A stretch of DNA of 64,000 bases, taken from Catenulispora sp. EB89 (GTDB lineage: Bacteria > Actinomycetota > Actinomycetes > Streptomycetales > Catenulisporaceae). Position numbers and translations under genes: made by a program. Where the stretch lies: positions 186,001-250,000 of the forward strand of contig NZ_JBGCCU010000008.1 of assembly GCF_041261445.1 (NCBI RefSeq). Reading direction: 5' to 3'. Below the pieces are notes generated by a model. It was not told where the DNA came from and did not search any database. It saw only the letters and a list, made by a program, of their open reading frames with translations. Positions 25,090 to 34,610 of this stretch are shown piece after piece; position 1 is the first letter of the stretch, and each line of letters starts with the position of its first letter.

Positions 25090-25492
25090 ATGACCAGCGA
25101 ACAGCTCCCGGACGACGTGACCGCCGCCGCCGGCGAACTCGGTGGCGTGCCGGTGGTGACCGTCGGGACGTCGGCGAGTGATCCGTCAACGAGCGATCCG
25201 TCGGCCGTCCTGTTCTACCTGCACGGCGGCGCCTACGCGATCGGCTCCGCGCCGGACTCGGTCGGCCTCGCCTCGGACGTGGCCCGGCGCGTCGGCGCCC
25301 GCGCGATCTCCGTCGACTACCGGCTCGCTCCCGAGCACCGGTTCCCGGCGGCGGCCTCCGAAGGTTCCGCACGTCTTCCAATCCTTCGCCGCGCTCCTCG
25401 ACGAGGCGGACGCCGTGCTTGCTGCCGCCGGTGATCTACAGTCCGGTCTACAGCCAGCTGTTCTCGTAGGTCACAGAGTGGCGCAGTACTGA
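25090..25492 (+). pseudogene. Remnant of an HSL-type alpha/beta hydrolase with an internal deletion and frameshift
   Basis: The N-terminal part (ATG at 25090, with ELGGVPVVTVG, YLHGGAYAIGSAPDSVGLAS and RLAPEHRFPAA) closely matches the intact paralogue at 34611-35504. Near 25355 the sequence jumps to the paralogue's C-terminal part (VPHVFQSFAALLDEADAVLAAA) but in the +1 frame. Roughly 450 nt, including the catalytic Ser and Asp, are gone. In the starting frame translation stops at 25434 after unrelated residues; in the other frame the remnant ends at 25492. No functional hydrolase can be made. Confidence 0.9.
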
Positions 25493-25583
25493 CCGGCTCC
25501 GTGCGCCCCGCCCCAGCGTGCCAGGTGCTGGCCGTGGCGGCTGTTCCCAGTGCGTCTAAGGCTCTTGATTCAGCCGGTCGCCG

Positions 25584-26084
25584 TCAGCGGGCGAGTGCCG
25601 CCAAGGCCCCGGCCCGGGCGGCCTCGGTCATGGTGAACGGCAGGCCCTCCCGCACCACCGCGACCCTGCGGCCGCCGGCGACCGGGACGATGAGCACCGT
25701 CGCGTCCGCGACGCCTTCGGTGCCCTGGTCCCACCAGGCGTCGTCGGCGTCGAGGAGGTCGGACAGGATGTCGGGGAGGGTTTCCGGCGCGTCCAGCAGG
25801 GCGGCGGCCAGCTGCAGGGCCTTGGTCGGGACGTCGACGAGATCGTGCGGGTCGGCCGGGACCGCGGTGACCTGGGCGCCGCCGGCGTCGGTGACCGCCT
25901 CGACGAGGCGGAAGCGGCCGGTGTCCTCGGGCGTGCTGACGAAGAACTCGTCGACCGGTCCGCCCTGGTGGGTCTGGACGCTGAAGCCGAACACGTTGCC
26001 GCCGCAGGCCGCGATCGCCGCGGTGATCGCGGCCAGGCGGCCCGGCTCGTCTTCCAACGCCGCGCGAATTCGCCACAGAGCCAT
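25584..26084 (-). CDS. ACT-domain protein
   Basis: 166 aa. An N-terminal ACT domain (MALWRIRAALEDEPGRLAAI, AACGGNVFGFSVQTH, about residues 1-75) is followed by a second ligand-binding-like half (TVLIVPVAGGRRVAVVREGLPFTMTEAARAGALAAL). Similar stand-alone proteins in actinobacteria are presumed amino-acid sensors; no catalytic domain is visible. Single gene, divergent from the MATE transporter at 26236. Confidence 0.82.
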   Translation of the reverse strand: MALWRIRAALEDEPGRLAAITAAIAACGGNVFGFSVQTHQGGPVDEFFVSTPEDTGRFRLVEAVTDAGGAQVTAVPADPHDLVDVPTKALQLAAALLDAPETLPDILSDLLDADDAWWDQGTEGVADATVLIVPVAGGRRVAVVREGLPFTMTEAARAGALAALAR

Positions 26085-26235
26085 ATGCTTGCCTCGTCCC
26101 GGAGAATCCCGCCGAGAGCCACGGCGGATGGACTCCGCGGTAGCCGGTCATCGGGAATGATCGCACGATCCGAATCACCTCCACCAGGAGAGGTAAGGGT
26201 TCCTATGCCCTGTCACACCTGACATAGTCCTTGGT

Positions 26236-27621
26236 GTGAACATGGAGGCCGCTCACCCCGCGCGCGACACCGAGAGCGCAGAACACCCCGAACAGCCCGA
26301 GGAACGCAACGCCGCGCACGTCACGGGCCGCCAGATCCTCGCTCTGGCGATACCCGCGCTCGGCGCGCTGGTCGCCGAGCCGCTGTTCGTGCTCGCCGAC
26401 AGCGCGATCGTCGGCCACCTCGGGTCCGCGCAGCTCGCCGGTCTGGGCACCGCGGGCTCCGCCCTCAACACGCTTGTGGGCGTGTGCATCTTCCTCGCCT
26501 ACAGCACCACCGCGCAGGTCTCCCGGCTGATCGGGGCGGGCCGGCGCGCCGAGGGGATGGCGCGCGGGGTCGACGCGATGTTCCTGGCGGCCGGGCTCGG
26601 GGTGCTGCTCGCGATCATCGGCGCGAGCTGCGCGGATCCGGTCGTGCGCTGGCTGGGGGCCGGGGCCCGGGCTGCCCCGTACGCGGCGACCTACCTGCGC
26701 TTCAGCTGCCTGGGACTGCCCGGGATGCTGGTGGTGCTCGCCGCGACCGGGCTGCTGCGCGGCCTGCACGACATGCGCACGCCGCTCGTGGTCGCCGGCG
26801 TCGCGGCCGCGGCGAACACGCTGGTCAACTGGATCCTGGTCTACCCGTGCGGGCTCGGGATCGCGGGTTCGGCGGCCGGGACCGCCTCCGTGCAGACCGC
26901 GATGGGCGTCGTGTACGTCTGCCTGGTGGTCAAGGCGTGTCGGGCGCACGGTGTCGTGGCACGGTTCAACGCGCGTGCGGTGCGCGCCTCGCTCTCGGCG
27001 AACGTCGCGCTGCTCACCCGCACCGTGTGGCTGCGCGTGTACGTCGTCGCGGCGGTGTGGGGCGCCGGACGGCTCGGCACGACGGCGCTCGCCGCGCACA
27101 CCATCGCCGCCAACCTCTGGTCCGGCCTCGCCCTCGCCCTCGACGCCCTGGCCATTGCCGCGCAGGCGCTGGTCGGCCACGAGCTGGGCGCCGGACGCAT
27201 CGAGGCGACCCGGCGGATGGTGACGCGGATGAACTGGTGGGGGCTCGGCTTCGGCGTGGTCACCGGCGTCGGCCTGGCCGCGCTCAGCCCCGTGCTCGCC
27301 GGGGTCTTCACCTCCGACCACGCCGTCGCGCACGCGCTGGTGCCGGTGCTGCTGATCGCCGCGGCCCTGCAGCCGGTCGCCGGGGTCGTGTTCGTACTCG
27401 ACGGCATCCTGATCGGCGCGGGCGACGCCACCTTCCTGGCCTGGGCCTCGTTCGCCTGCACGCTCGTCTTCCTCGGCGCCCTCGCGCTCGTGGTCGCCGC
27501 GGGATGGGGGCTGACCTGGCTGTGGGTCGCCGTCGGGGTGTTCACGTTCGCCCGGCTGGCTGCCTTCTGGATCCGCTCCACGGGTAGCGCGTGGCTGCGG
27601 GTCGGCGCGCAGACCGGATAG
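26236..27621 (+). CDS. MATE-family efflux transporter (DinF-like)
   Basis: 461 aa with about 12 membrane helices in two similar halves (PALGALVAEPLFVLADSAIVGHLG opens the first; GTTALAAHTIAANLWSG the second). MATE proteins export cationic drugs or metabolites against Na+ or H+. GTG at 26236 has no Shine-Dalgarno site; CATAGT at 26223-26228 would place transcription initiation at or beside the start codon, so a leaderless mRNA is likely. An in-frame ATG lies 6 nt downstream. Substrate not inferable. Confidence 0.92.
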   Translation: MNMEAAHPARDTESAEHPEQPEERNAAHVTGRQILALAIPALGALVAEPLFVLADSAIVGHLGSAQLAGLGTAGSALNTLVGVCIFLAYSTTAQVSRLIGAGRRAEGMARGVDAMFLAAGLGVLLAIIGASCADPVVRWLGAGARAAPYAATYLRFSCLGLPGMLVVLAATGLLRGLHDMRTPLVVAGVAAAANTLVNWILVYPCGLGIAGSAAGTASVQTAMGVVYVCLVVKACRAHGVVARFNARAVRASLSANVALLTRTVWLRVYVVAAVWGAGRLGTTALAAHTIAANLWSGLALALDALAIAAQALVGHELGAGRIEATRRMVTRMNWWGLGFGVVTGVGLAALSPVLAGVFTSDHAVAHALVPVLLIAAALQPVAGVVFVLDGILIGAGDATFLAWASFACTLVFLGALALVVAAGWGLTWLWVAVGVFTFARLAAFWIRSTGSAWLRVGAQTG

Positions 27622-27635
27622 AGCACGGAAGTCGC

Positions 27636-27929
27636 TCAAGCGCAGTTTTTGCAAATCCATTCGCGACGGGTATGCCGCGCCAGCAGGCTCCGGTTTTGAA
27701 CCAGGAAACACCTGCTGCAGGTGAACTCGTTGCTTTGGAGCGGCACGACCTGAACGACCAGCTGCTCGTCCGAAAGGTCGGCTCCGGGCAGCTCCAGCGA
27801 CTCGTTGTCGCTTTCCTCCAGCTCGGCCCCGCGTACGGCGGCTTTGGTGCGGGTGGCTTTCAGCTCCTCGATGCTGTCCTCGGCGAGGTCCTCGTCGGTC
27901 TTGCGCGGGGCGTCATAGTCCGTGGCCAT
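27636..27929 (-). CDS. DUF4193 zinc-ribbon protein
   Basis: 97 aa; ATG at 27929 with AGGAGG upstream. It begins MATDYDAPRKTDEDLAEDSI and has the family's acidic centre (LELPGADLSDEQ) and a C-terminal Cys4 site (C71, C74, C93, C96: FTCSRCFL and ICKNCA). This small protein is conserved across Actinobacteria and is of unknown function; a structural zinc ribbon suggests nucleic-acid or protein contact. Convergent with the MATE gene, only 14 nt apart. Confidence 0.93.
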   Translation of the reverse strand: MATDYDAPRKTDEDLAEDSIEELKATRTKAAVRGAELEESDNESLELPGADLSDEQLVVQVVPLQSNEFTCSRCFLVQNRSLLARHTRREWICKNCA

Positions 27930-28121
27930 AGTTCCTCCTAGATTTTGGCGTGCACCATTCCAGGAGCGTTGCACGACGGGATAATATTCCACCTATCCGC
28001 AATACTGCTAATTCCCTGCTGTCTCGTACGCAGAATTGTACACAAAACGCCGGTGCGTAATCCTGGCGCCAGGCCGGCCGCACGCGGTTTTCGGCATCGG
28101 ATACATTCCCGGATATCGTGC

Positions 28122-28712
28122 TCACAGAGTTTTCGCGCAAGACGGGAGCCTGCCGCTGCGCAGGCCCTCCCTGACGCCGATGAGCGCGTCGCACAGCAGA
28201 GCCGCCGCGTCCTGCTTGGGCACCTCCAGCGCGCATGCCAACGTTCTGAGGGGCAGTCGGCCGTAGCAACTCAGCAGGATCGCGTCGCGCTGCCGTTCGG
28301 GCAGGGCCAGCAACGTCGGGTGTAGACGCTCGCTCTGGCGCTCGGAGGCCACCGGCGGCTTCAGGGGCGGCGGCTTCAGGGTCGGTGGCCGCGGGTCCGT
28401 AGCGGCGCGAATGGTTCGGTCGACCGCGATGCGCATCGCCCATGCTGTCGCCGCCTCCGGATCCGACGGGCACCTCGGAGCGGCGCGCCACACGGCTTCG
28501 AACGCCTGCACCGCTGCGGCTTCGGCACGGTCGCGATCGCAGGTCACCGCTGCGGCCATCGCCCAGATTCGCGGAGCGAGGACGCCGTAGACCGTGGCGA
28601 AGGCTTTGGTATCGCCTGCCGCGACCTTCTGGAGCAATTCTGCGAGCCGGCCCTCTTCCTTTCCCCGCGAGGTCGTGGCCGGCGGTGCTGCGCGGCTCGT
28701 GAGCAAGGACAT
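28122..28712 (-). CDS. ECF-type RNA polymerase sigma factor
   Basis: 196 aa; ATG at 28712 has GGGAG 7 nt upstream and is preferred to an upstream ATG at 28739. Sigma-2-like region FATVYGVLAPRIWAMAAAVT and AEAAAVQAFEAVWRAAPR, sigma-4 region LPERQRDAILLSCYGRLPLRTLACALEVPKQDAAALLCDAL. The Pro-rich linker (PPTLKPPPLKPP) between them is unusual. No anti-sigma gene is adjacent. Regulon unknown. The 192 nt between it and the DUF4193 gene are AT-richer than average and hold no gene. Confidence 0.85.
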   Translation of the reverse strand: MSLLTSRAAPPATTSRGKEEGRLAELLQKVAAGDTKAFATVYGVLAPRIWAMAAAVTCDRDRAEAAAVQAFEAVWRAAPRCPSDPEAATAWAMRIAVDRTIRAATDPRPPTLKPPPLKPPVASERQSERLHPTLLALPERQRDAILLSCYGRLPLRTLACALEVPKQDAAALLCDALIGVREGLRSGRLPSCAKTL

Positions 28713-29158
28713 CGCGATCTCCCTCGCGTGACCGCGCATCAGCAGCGAGGCCGGGGGAGGGGAGCGGCCTCAGCGGAGACGTAGCGGCGCCGTTTGAATG
28801 CGCCGGGGGCTGGGACGCTCGAGAACTACAAACCAGGCTACACCCGTCGATCACGACATAGCCGGTCATCCGGCGTGTCGGATGCGTGCGTCACTCCGAT
28901 GCCGTGGCGCGTCGACCCCCCAGCGCTTACGCCACCTTCTCGCCATACCAGGCCGACGAACTATGAGCTCTTATACTGAAAAAACGAATCCCGGACTCGA
29001 CGTCGCATCATCCGTTCGGCGAGGACTGGTATGGAACGCGAGCTGCTGGACGAATTCTGGCCCAGTCGGCGCATGTGGTGCTTCGACGAGATGTGTAGCC
29101 GGCCGCGCTCAGCGCGGCTCATCCGCCGGCTACCCCTCTCTCACCCAAGGAAGCACGC
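28713..29158. other. 446-nt intergenic region before the carbonic anhydrase gene
   Basis: It separates the ECF sigma gene from the carbonic anhydrase gene and is AT-richer than the surrounding genes. TATACT at 28972-28977, followed by an A-run, is the best -10-like hexamer, but no matching -35 is visible. No gene with ribosome-binding site and codon bias is supported; the long open frame crossing here is a GC-skew artefact. Confidence 0.5.
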
Positions 29159-29647
29159 ATGTCCGTCACCGATCAGTACCTGCTGAACAACGAGACCTAC
29201 GCGGCCGGCTTCACCGGTCCGCTCCCGCTGCCGCCGTCCCGGCACGTGGCCGTCCTGGCCTGCATGGACGCCCGGCTCAACGTCTACGCGATCCTGGGCC
29301 TGGCCGACGGCGAGGCGCACGTCATCCGCAACGCCGGCGGCGTGGTCACCGACGACGAGATCCGCTCGCTGGCGATCAGCCAGCGGTTGCTGGGAACCCG
29401 CGAGATCATCCTGATCCACCACACCGACTGCGGCATGCTGACGTTCACCGACGACGCCTTCAAGCAGCAGATCCAGGAGGAGACCGGCATCAAGCCCGCG
29501 TGGTCCGCGGAGGCGTTCCCCGACCTGGAGGAGGACGTGCGCCAGTCTGTCAGGCGCATCCAGGCCAGCCCCTTCGTTCCGTACCCGGACTCGGTGCGCG
29601 GATTCGTCTTCGACGTCGCCACCGGACGTCTCAACGAAGTGAAGTAG
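29159..29647 (+). CDS. Beta-class carbonic anhydrase
   Basis: 162 aa; ATG with AAGGAAG upstream. Zinc ligands C35 (AVLACMDARL), H88 and C91 (IHHTDCGML), the catalytic Asp37/Arg39 dyad, and the RNAGG strand mark a type-beta carbonic anhydrase; the length matches the short single-domain actinobacterial/mycobacterial group. It interconverts CO2 and bicarbonate in the cytosol. Convergent with the LAL regulator, 17 nt apart. Confidence 0.95.
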   Translation: MSVTDQYLLNNETYAAGFTGPLPLPPSRHVAVLACMDARLNVYAILGLADGEAHVIRNAGGVVTDDEIRSLAISQRLLGTREIILIHHTDCGMLTFTDDAFKQQIQEETGIKPAWSAEAFPDLEEDVRQSVRRIQASPFVPYPDSVRGFVFDVATGRLNEVK

Positions 29648-29664
29648 GACGCCGCGCACATCGA

Positions 29665-32301
29665 TCAGACCGCGCCGGCGGCGGGAGCGACCAAGCCGTG
29701 GGATCGGGCGAGGTCGACGGCCTCGGATCGGCTGTGGGCGCCGAGCTTTTCGTAGACGTGCCGGGTGTGGGTGCGGACGGTGTTGACCGACAGCAACAGT
29801 TCTGTGGCGATCTCCGGCGCGGACAGGTTGGTCGGCAGGTAACGCAGTACTCGCATCTCGCTGTCGCTGAGCGGCTCACGGATGCGTGCCGGGCCGATGG
29901 AGATCTTCGCCGTCGGCGTCGCCTCGTTGTCCTCCGCGAGTCGGAGGATCTCGCGAATCAGAGCCCTGTGCGCGGTGGCCTTCCCGGCGTGCCGCTTGAG
30001 CAGGCCCGACACGGGGTGCAGGAGGATCGGGAACAGGATCCGGTCGGGGGCCGCCGCGTCGAGGGCTTGCTCAAGCGCGCGGTGGGCCTCGTCGGGGAGA
30101 TCGAGGGCGTCGCAGGCCACTGCTTGAAGGACGAACCCGGCGACCGTCCAGATCGGACGAGACTCCGGAGGTGCGTCGGCAGCACGGGAGGCCAGCAGGT
30201 CCCTCGCGCCGCGGGGATCGCCTTGGGCGAGTCGGATCGCGGCCTCGGCGGTCCGGATCGCGGCGCTCGCACGTTCGGCGGGCGCCATCTCGGCGAGCGC
30301 CTGCTCGACGCTCTCGGTATCGCCCGACCGGAGCAGCGCGTGAAGCATGCAGGCACGCATCATCGGGTGGAGGATGTGCGGCGTGACGAGCGTGCTCGAA
30401 AGCTGCCGGACTTCCTGGAACACGGCGAGTGCGGCGGCATGGTCGCCGCGTGCGAGGTCCAGGCTGGCGCGCACGTAGCGGAGGTTCACCGCGGCGACCG
30501 GGTTGACCTCGGGCCGCAGGCAGCGCTGGGCCTGATCGAGCGAGGACTCCGCCTCCGCCCAGCGGCCCTGGTGGAGGAGCGCGTCGGCGTGCACCGTCCA
30601 GGCGACGGCGGTGAGCGGCTTGTCGCTCCAGCCGTGCTCTCGCGCCAGCTCGATCGCCTGCCGGCTGCGTTCGGCGCCGGCCGTGTACGACCGGGTCACC
30701 GCGAGTTGGGCGTCGTAGGCGAGGCCGGCGAGTTCGAGATACGGCCTGCCGATCTGCCGCGCCAAGGCGATCCCCTGCTCCAGATGCCGGTTCGCACCTT
30801 CGAAGCCGAGTGCCGAGACCTGCGCGCCGCCCAGGTTGATCAGGGCCAGCGCGCGCAGCCCGTCGTCGACGTCCGGCCGTACCGCCTCCGTGTTCTCGAC
30901 CGCCGCGAGCAGCCGCTCGACTTCCTCGGCCACCGTCGGGAGATCTCCGTGCCGCCGGGCGAGCCGCAGGCGCAGGATGATGCACATGATCTCGACGTGC
31001 CCGCGTCGCTCCGGGGAGACTGTTCCGGATCTCAGGTCGGCCAGGGCGAGCCACCGTCCCGCCTTCTGCAGCGAACCGTGCTCGAGGTCGGCGGCGGCCA
31101 TCAGGGCGGCGAGTTCGGGGTCGGCGGCCGCGGCGTGTGCGGGGAAGCCGGCCAGGAGGTCCTGGATCGGGGCGGCCCGGCCGTCGAGGGAGAGCTCCGT
31201 CCAGTGGTCTGAGAGCAGGTGCGCGGCGTCGTCCCATCGCTGTGCCGCCTGGTTGTGCCGTACCGCCTCGACGGTGTATCCGTTCGCGGCGAACCAGCGG
31301 CCGGCGTCGGCGTGCAGGGCGGGCAGCTGCGCCGACTGGGTCCGCCGCAGCTCGTGCTGGAGCAGATCAGCGAACATGCGGTGGTACCGGAACCACGACC
31401 GTCGCGGATCCACGGCGAGCACGAACGCCCCGGCCTGCTCCAGGTCCAGCAGGATCCGCTCCCCGTCCGAGCTCGCGGTCAGCAGATCGGCGAGCTCGCC
31501 GTTCACCCGGTCCAGGATCGAGGTCCGCAGCAACAGTGTTCTGACTTGCTCCGGCTGCCGCTCCAGCACCTCCGCCAGCAGGTAGTCCGCCACAGTGCGT
31601 TCGCTGCCGGAGAACTCGGAGGCGAACTCGTCCGGGTCCGGACGGCCGGCCAGCGACAGCGCGGCCATTCGCAGCCCGGCTGCCCAGCCCTCGGTCCGCC
31701 GGTGCAGCAGACCGACGGCTTTCTCGGACAGCCGCACGCCTGCCGCCTCGAACAGCGCCGCGGTGTCTTCGAGCGTGAAATGCAGGTTCGAGGAGCGGAC
31801 CTCGGTCAGTTCGCCGTCCAGCCGCAGCCGGTGCAGTCCGAGCCGGAGATCGTGCCGGGTGGCCAGCACGAACCGCAGCTCGGCGGGAGCCCGCAGGATC
31901 AGCAGTTGGAGCTGGCGCAGCGTCTCGGTTCCGGCCAGCTCGTGCAGGTCGTCGACGATCAGCCAGACGCGCTCGCGCAACGGGCCGAGGTCGGCGAGCA
32001 CCTGCTCGACGACGGCCCAGCCGTCCAGATCGGGCGCCGGGTGCAGCGGCCGGACCAGCGCCGATCCGGCCTTGGTGGCGCGCAGGGCGTCGACCACCGT
32101 CAACCAGAACCGCTGAGGATCGTGGCCTGGTCCGGGTACGGACACGGACGCCGTGCGGTCGACCAGGCCCGAAGCCTGAACCCAGGACCGCAGCAGGGTC
32201 GTTTTGCCGCTGCCGGCGGGCGCCGACACCTCGGTGACCCGGCCCGCACGGCTCAGCTGATCGAACAGCGCGCCGCGGAAGACGATCCGGTCGGCGCTCA
32301 T
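29665..32301 (-). CDS. LuxR/MalT-type large ATP-binding regulator (LAL)
   Basis: 878 aa. P-loop SAPAGSGKTTLLRSW near residue 25, Walker B VWLIVDDLHEL near 115, then winged-helix and long TPR-like helical repeats, and a C-terminal LuxR helix-turn-helix (LSDSEMRVLRYLPTNLSAPEIATELLLSVNTVRTHTRHVYEKL, about 812-858). MalT-like STAND activators bind ATP and a small inducer, then multimerise on DNA. It is divergent from the CocE/cupin/HSL hydrolase operon at 32432 and is the obvious candidate regulator of it. The inducer is not inferable. Confidence 0.93.
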   Translation of the reverse strand: MSADRIVFRGALFDQLSRAGRVTEVSAPAGSGKTTLLRSWVQASGLVDRTASVSVPGPGHDPQRFWLTVVDALRATKAGSALVRPLHPAPDLDGWAVVEQVLADLGPLRERVWLIVDDLHELAGTETLRQLQLLILRAPAELRFVLATRHDLRLGLHRLRLDGELTEVRSSNLHFTLEDTAALFEAAGVRLSEKAVGLLHRRTEGWAAGLRMAALSLAGRPDPDEFASEFSGSERTVADYLLAEVLERQPEQVRTLLLRTSILDRVNGELADLLTASSDGERILLDLEQAGAFVLAVDPRRSWFRYHRMFADLLQHELRRTQSAQLPALHADAGRWFAANGYTVEAVRHNQAAQRWDDAAHLLSDHWTELSLDGRAAPIQDLLAGFPAHAAAADPELAALMAAADLEHGSLQKAGRWLALADLRSGTVSPERRGHVEIMCIILRLRLARRHGDLPTVAEEVERLLAAVENTEAVRPDVDDGLRALALINLGGAQVSALGFEGANRHLEQGIALARQIGRPYLELAGLAYDAQLAVTRSYTAGAERSRQAIELAREHGWSDKPLTAVAWTVHADALLHQGRWAEAESSLDQAQRCLRPEVNPVAAVNLRYVRASLDLARGDHAAALAVFQEVRQLSSTLVTPHILHPMMRACMLHALLRSGDTESVEQALAEMAPAERASAAIRTAEAAIRLAQGDPRGARDLLASRAADAPPESRPIWTVAGFVLQAVACDALDLPDEAHRALEQALDAAAPDRILFPILLHPVSGLLKRHAGKATAHRALIREILRLAEDNEATPTAKISIGPARIREPLSDSEMRVLRYLPTNLSAPEIATELLLSVNTVRTHTRHVYEKLGAHSRSEAVDLARSHGLVAPAAGAV

Positions 32302-32431
32302 GGCCTCAAATGTACCGCCGGCGGATCACCCACTGCATCCGAACGGATCACCAAGAACGCGTGACGACAGCTCACCTGGTGACGCGACACGCTTTTCCTC
32401 GTCCGGCCCACGACAGACAGGAGCGGGTTCC

Positions 32432-34075
32432 ATGGTCGATGTCAACGTGTCGCCATTCGAGGTCGAGGTACTGGGGCGCACGGGAGACCTGCTGCGTGCG
32501 GACGTGTACCTGCCCTCGGACAGCGAAGGCCCGTACCCGATCGTGCTGGGGGCCTCGCCGTATCAGAAGGCGCTTCGCTACCTTCCGCCCAACGGGGTGT
32601 TCCCCTTCACCGAATACGGGCCGATCCAGCTCTACCTCGACAACGGCTACGCCTACGTGGCGATGGACCTGCCAGGCACCGGCCGCTCCGAGGGAACCTG
32701 GGACCCGGTGTCGCGCGGCGAGGGCGAGGCCATCCACGACATGATCGAGCACGTCGCGGTGCAGCCGTGGTCGACCGGCGCGGTCGGCATGATCGGCATG
32801 TCGCACTACTGCTGGAGCCAGTGGAACGCCGCTCGCACCCGTCCGCCGCACCTGAAGACGATCGTCGCCTACGACGGCGCGACCGACATGTACCGCGACT
32901 GGATGTACCACGGCGGCATCCCGATCCAGGGCTTCCTCAGCACCTGGCTGTTCGGCTCGGTTCTCTACCAGCACGAACTCAACGGGATCGACTTCCACGT
33001 CGGCGACAAGCACGAGTACATCTACGATGTGCTCTCGCACCCGCTCGACGACGAGTGGCAGCGCCGCCGGTCACCGTTCTGGGAACTCGATTCCGTCGAG
33101 ATCCCGGTGTTCTCCATCGGTGTGTGGGGCAAGGCCGCGCTGCACCTGCGCGGCAACTTCTACGGGTACGAACGCGTCAGAGGACCGAAGAAGCTCTTGG
33201 TCGCGCATCCGTCTGGATTCGCGGCGGCCCAGGAGTACTACTTCGACGAACAGTTCCACCGCGACGAGCTCCTGCCGTGGTACGACCACCATCTCAAGGG
33301 CCTTGAGAACGACGTCATGAAGCAGCCCGCGGCGCGCTTCTACGTCAACGGGGAAGACGCCTACCGCTCGGCCGAAGCCTGGCCGCCGCCGGACGCGAGC
33401 CCGACGGCGTTCTTCCTCGCCGGACGGCACAGCGGCGCGGTCACCTCGCTCAACGACGGCTCGCTCAGCGAAGCCGCGCCCCACGCCGATCAGGACCAGA
33501 CCTCGTGGTCCTACCCGGACCCGCTGTGGGCGGCCGGAGTCACCGTCTTCGACGAACGCGGGGTGCCGGACCACGTCGCCCGCGTCAACACCTTCACCAC
33601 CCCGCCGATGAACCGGGACCGCGAGTTCACCGGCCACGGGGTACTGACGCTGTACGCCTCGACCGACCAGACGGACCTCGACCTGTTTGTCAAAGTCTCA
33701 CTGATCCCCGCCGACACCGAGGCGGGCGCCGAGGCGGGCCGGCCGATCAAGGTCACCCAGGGCTGGCTGCGGGCCTCGCACCGCGCCGAGGATCCCGAGC
33801 TGACCTCCGACATGCGCCCGTTCCACCGGCACTCGCAGATCGAGCCGCTCACTCCGGGCGAGGTCTACGAACTGCGGGTGGAACTGCTGCCGATGTCCTT
33901 CCTCGCCCGCGCCGGGGACCGGATCCGGCTGGAGATCACGAATCAGGACTCGCTGATCGCCGACGCGCCGATGACCCACTTCTACGGGACCAAGGTCGGT
34001 ACCGACACCTACCACCACGACCGCGCGCATCCCTCGATGCTCCGCCTGCACGAGCGTCCCCGCTCCAACGACTGA
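32432..34075 (+). CDS. CocE/NonD-family serine hydrolase (X-Pro dipeptidyl-peptidase-like)
   Basis: 547 aa; ATG at 32432 with AGGAGCGGG upstream. S15-type alpha/beta hydrolase: Ser124 in GMIGMSHYCW, the N-terminal DLPGTGRSEG strand, then a C-terminal jelly-roll domain (VLTLYASTDQTDLDLFVKVSL, about 390-535) as in cocaine esterase and glutaryl-7-ACA acylase. No signal peptide, so probably cytosolic. It acts on an ester or amide not identifiable here. First gene of an operon with a cupin (15 nt later) and an HSL-type esterase; divergent from the LAL regulator. Confidence 0.9.
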   Translation: MVDVNVSPFEVEVLGRTGDLLRADVYLPSDSEGPYPIVLGASPYQKALRYLPPNGVFPFTEYGPIQLYLDNGYAYVAMDLPGTGRSEGTWDPVSRGEGEAIHDMIEHVAVQPWSTGAVGMIGMSHYCWSQWNAARTRPPHLKTIVAYDGATDMYRDWMYHGGIPIQGFLSTWLFGSVLYQHELNGIDFHVGDKHEYIYDVLSHPLDDEWQRRRSPFWELDSVEIPVFSIGVWGKAALHLRGNFYGYERVRGPKKLLVAHPSGFAAAQEYYFDEQFHRDELLPWYDHHLKGLENDVMKQPAARFYVNGEDAYRSAEAWPPPDASPTAFFLAGRHSGAVTSLNDGSLSEAAPHADQDQTSWSYPDPLWAAGVTVFDERGVPDHVARVNTFTTPPMNRDREFTGHGVLTLYASTDQTDLDLFVKVSLIPADTEAGAEAGRPIKVTQGWLRASHRAEDPELTSDMRPFHRHSQIEPLTPGEVYELRVELLPMSFLARAGDRIRLEITNQDSLIADAPMTHFYGTKVGTDTYHHDRAHPSMLRLHERPRSND

Positions 34076-34090
34076 ACGGAAGAGATCTCC

Positions 34091-34552
34091 ATGAGCATGG
34101 CCTATCTCGCACAGCCCGACCAGCAACAACACCTCGAATGGCTCGACGGCGGCACGCTGGCGATGCTGCTCGACGGCAAAGCCACGGACGGACAGCTGAT
34201 GATGGGACGCTTCGACGTCGCCCGGGGCGAAGCGCCGCCGTATCACCAGCACACCCGCGAGGACGAGGTCTTCCTGCTGATCAAGGGCACCGCGCTGGTG
34301 TGGTGCGACGACCAGGAGTACGAACTCGCCGAGGGCGGCGTCGTCTACCTGCCCCGGAACATCCCGCACGGCTACCGCATCACCTCCGCGAAGGCGGACC
34401 TGCTGATGATCAACACCCCCGCCGGCATCGAGGGGATGTTCCGGGAGACCGGCCGCGACAAGTCGACGCCGCGCCCGGACGGCTTCCAGATCACGCCCAA
34501 CCCGGCGATCGCCGACAAGTACGGGAACGTCATCATCGGGCCGCCGCGCTGA
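34091..34552 (+). CDS. Cupin-domain protein
   Basis: 153 aa; ATG with AAGAGAT upstream, 15 nt after the CocE stop. One cupin barrel with the metal-ligand set H52, H54, E58 (YHQHTREDEVFLLIKG) and H93 (YLPRNIPHGYRI), as in dioxygenase- and isomerase-like cupins. It may be a metal-dependent enzyme acting on the same substrate as the neighbouring hydrolases, or a sensor; there is no DNA-binding domain. Confidence 0.9.
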   Translation: MSMAYLAQPDQQQHLEWLDGGTLAMLLDGKATDGQLMMGRFDVARGEAPPYHQHTREDEVFLLIKGTALVWCDDQEYELAEGGVVYLPRNIPHGYRITSAKADLLMINTPAGIEGMFRETGRDKSTPRPDGFQITPNPAIADKYGNVIIGPPR

Positions 34553-34610
34553 GCCGCGTCCTTGTGTTCGATCTCCCTTCCGTGAACCGCAACCTTGGAA
34601 AGGCCCTTGT

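Noticed and set aside
28798-31212. Open frame of about 800 codons on the plus strand
   Set aside because: It runs antisense through the LAL regulator and across the carbonic anhydrase gene; residues are Arg/Gly/Ala/Pro-rich with no domain, as expected of a GC-skew shadow.
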